A program made the translations under genes and the position numbers. The notes under the pieces are model-generated. The model made no database searches, was not told the origin of the DNA, and was given only the letters and a program-made list of their open reading frames with translations. This document shows, piece after piece, positions 12,863 to 14,408 of a stretch of 14,408 nucleotides of DNA. Source of the stretch: Clostridiales bacterium (GTDB lineage Bacteria; Bacillota_A; Clostridia; Saccharofermentanales; Saccharofermentanaceae). The DNA is taken from positions 1 through 14,408 of the forward strand of contig JAGCGE010000278.1 of the NCBI GenBank assembly GCA_017649745.1, read 5' to 3'. Each line of letters begins with the position of its first letter. Within the stretch, counting starts at the first letter, position 1.

Positions 12863-14134
12863 ATGGTTAAGGCTATCGTTGGAGCTAACTGGGGTGACGA
12901 AGGAAAAGGTAAGATAACAGACCTTTTGGCTTCTGAGTCAGATATTGTTATCCGTTTTCAGGGTGGTGCCAATGCAGGACATACTATCATCAACGAGCAC
13001 GGTAAGTTCGCACTTCACTTGATGCCTTCCGGTGTCTGCCATGAGAACATAGTAAATATAATCGGTAACGGCGTTGCATTTAACATTCCTAAGTTTATTG
13101 AAGAGCTCAATAACCTTAAGGAGAGAGGAATCGTTCCTCAGATCAAGGTTTCTGACAGAGCTCAGATCGTAATGCCATACCACATTCTTTTCGATCAGTA
13201 TGAGGAAGAGAGACTTGGCGGTAAGGCTTTCGGTTCTACAAAGTCAGGTATCGCTCCTTTCTATTCAGATAAGTATGCTAAGATCGGTTTCCAGGTTGGT
13301 GAGCTTTTCGAGAAGGAAGCATTGAAGGAGAAGATCGAGAGAGTTCTCGAGATCAAGAATGCTCTTATCGTTCACCTCTACAAGAAGGATCCAATCGACG
13401 CTAACGAGCTTTTCGAGGAAGTTTCCAAGTGGGCTGATCTCGTTAAGCCATATGTATGTAACACACAGAGCTACCTCCACGACGCTATCAAGTCAGGTAA
13501 GAAGATTCTTCTTGAAGGTCAGCTCGGTTCAATGAAAGATCCTGACCTTGGAATCTATCCTATGGTTACATCTTCTTCTACTCTCGCTGGTTACGGTGCA
13601 GTAGGCGCAGGTATCCCACCATATGAGATAAAGGACGTTGTAACAGTTGTTAAGGCTTATTCTTCTGCAGTTGGTGCAGGTGCTTTCGTAAGTGAGATCT
13701 TCGGTGATGAGGCTGATGAGCTCCGTAAGCGCGGTGGTGATGCTGGTGAGTACGGTGCTACAACAGGTCGTCCACGTCGTATGGGTTGGTTCGACTGTGT
13801 TGCTTCCCGTTACGGTTGCCGTGTTCAGGGTGCTACAGAGGTCGCTCTTACAGCTATCGACTGTCTCGGATACCTCGATGAGATCCCAGTATGTACCGGT
13901 TACATCGTAGACGGCGTTGAGACAAAGGATTTCCCTAATCCTACAAAGCTTGATTCCGCTAAGCCTGTATTCAAGAAGCTTCCGGGCTGGAAGTCTGATA
14001 TCAGAGGCGTTACAGAGTTCGATAAGCTCCCTAAGGAAGCTAAGGATTACGTTCTCTTTATCGAAAAGGAACTCGGAGTTCATATCTCCATCGTTTCAAC
14101 AGGACCTAAGAGAAACGAGATCATCTACAGATAA
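12863..14134 (+). CDS. purA: Adenylosuccinate synthetase
   Basis: This 423-residue cytosolic enzyme makes adenylosuccinate from IMP, aspartate and GTP, the first committed step to AMP. The P-loop is NWGDEGKGK with catalytic Asp12, and the second catalytic residue His40 is in GGANAGHT. GATTGRPRRMGWFD (298-311) and STGPKRNE near the C-terminus, which bind the nucleotides, are intact. The IMP-site blocks differ from E. coli: GSTKSGIAPFYSDKYAK (124-140) replaces GTTGRGIGPAYEDKVAR, and EGQLGSMKDPDLGIYPMVTS replaces [20 protein letters not shown]. This suggests a diverged clade of PurA rather than a broken gene, since length and catalytic residues are kept. It has its own promoter and a strong terminator. 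Confidence 0.95.
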   Translation: MVKAIVGANWGDEGKGKITDLLASESDIVIRFQGGANAGHTIINEHGKFALHLMPSGVCHENIVNIIGNGVAFNIPKFIEELNNLKERGIVPQIKVSDRAQIVMPYHILFDQYEEERLGGKAFGSTKSGIAPFYSDKYAKIGFQVGELFEKEALKEKIERVLEIKNALIVHLYKKDPIDANELFEEVSKWADLVKPYVCNTQSYLHDAIKSGKKILLEGQLGSMKDPDLGIYPMVTSSSTLAGYGAVGAGIPPYEIKDVVTVVKAYSSAVGAGAFVSEIFGDEADELRKRGGDAGEYGATTGRPRRMGWFDCVASRYGCRVQGATEVALTAIDCLGYLDEIPVCTGYIVDGVETKDFPNPTKLDSAKPVFKKLPGWKSDIRGVTEFDKLPKEAKDYVLFIEKELGVHISIVSTGPKRNEIIYR

Positions 14135-14179
14135 GATCATTTTTGAGCAAGCCGAAAAGGCTGTCTAAATTTGTACGCA

Positions 14180-14210
14180 AACCCCTGAAGTTTGACTTCG
14201 GGGGTTATTT
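14180..14210 (+). terminator. Terminator of purA
   Basis: The arms AACCCCTGAAGT (14180-14191) and ACTTCGGGGGTT (14195-14206) pair over 12 bp with one G-T pair and a 3-nt loop. The tail ATTTGATC is only moderately T-rich. It lies 45 bp after the purA stop. From 14211 to 14349 I see no gene and no clear structure. Confidence 0.75.
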
Positions 14211-14349
14211 GATCTACTGACAAAACTCACGAAGACAACAAAAACAGGAACTCTCATAGCATGGTTTTATTAATTAACAGATAGTGATAAAATAAATTTA
14301 TGAATTGAAGGGAAGTGTATCTTACCAGGAAAGCAATTAAATCAGGGGG

Positions 14350-14378
14350 TTGACGGCTGTGATAAGGTTTCCGATAAT
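14350..14378 (+). promoter_or_regulatory. Sigma-A-like promoter at the window end
   Basis: TTGACG (14350-14355), a 17-bp spacer and GATAAT (14373-14378) each match consensus at five of six positions. The predicted start near 14385 falls at the first unit of the AGGC repeat. Whatever it drives lies beyond the window. Confidence 0.55.
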
Positions 14379-14383
14379 CTTCG

Positions 14384-14408
14384 AGGCAGGCAGGCAGGCA
14401 GGCAGGCA
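14384..14408. repeat. (AGGC)n tandem repeat reaching the window edge
   Basis: Just over six perfect AGGC units run from 14384 to the last base, and the tract may continue. A four-base unit would shift frame if inside a gene. Here it starts at the predicted transcription start of the promoter at 14350-14378. Because it ends the window it could also mark an assembly break. Confidence 0.85.

Noticed and set aside
13529..14083. 184-residue minus-strand open frame inside purA
   Set aside because: It is a shadow frame opposite the well-supported purA gene, made possible by its biased codon use.
14150..14162. Small AGCC/GGCT hairpin after purA
   Set aside because: Only four base pairs and no T-tract; the 12-bp hairpin at 14180-14206 is the better terminator.
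14315..14353. 12-codon GTG-start leader peptide before the end promoter
   Set aside because: Very short, with a weak upstream GAAGGGAA and no clear promoter; its stop overlaps the -35 of the next promoter.

Overview
The window is a chromosomal replication-origin region of a low-to-moderate G+C Gram-positive bacterium, most likely a member of the Clostridia. The evidence is the dnaA-dnaN-recF-remB-gyrB run, a Spo0J-type parAB pair with consensus parS sites, the MurT/GatD lipid II amidation pair, a sortase, and a tRNA-Ser whose CCA end is encoded. I cannot place it to genus from sequence alone.

Left arm (1-9663, all on the minus strand). From the origin outward the order is dnaA, a 310-bp AT-rich gap with a cluster of DnaA-box-like 9-mers (the likely oriC), dnaN, recF (4-bp overlap with dnaN), remB, gyrB with an acidic N-terminal extension, a terminator, two perfect parS palindromes, parA, parB, a membrane-anchored alpha/beta hydrolase 2 nt behind parB, and tRNA-Ser(UGA) with its own promoter. 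A hairpin at 34-65 probably ends the tRNA transcript and carries a degenerate parS-like core.

Right arm (9664-14408, all on the plus strand). A 105-bp divergent gap separates dnaA from a sortase. The sortase is followed by murT and gatD with gaps of 6 and 8 nt, forming an apparent three-gene cell-wall operon. purA follows with its own strong sigma-A-type promoter and terminator. The last 200 bp hold no recognisable gene, but end in a sigma-A-like promoter running into an (AGGC)n tandem repeat at the window edge.

The genes fall into three working groups: replication start and repair (dnaA, dnaN, recF, gyrB), origin segregation (parA, parB, parS), and cell-envelope work (sortase, murT, gatD, possibly the hydrolase). 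Transcription diverges at about 9.7 kb, so genes run co-directionally with forks leaving the origin. Compared with the textbook Firmicutes order, the S4-domain gene between dnaN and recF, gyrA after gyrB, and the rpmH-rnpA-yidC-jag cluster beside dnaA are all absent here, and parAB lies on the gyrB side. I found no wholly unknown protein family, CRISPR array, transposon or phage. The unusual material lies in gene order, inverted repeats and the gene extensions.
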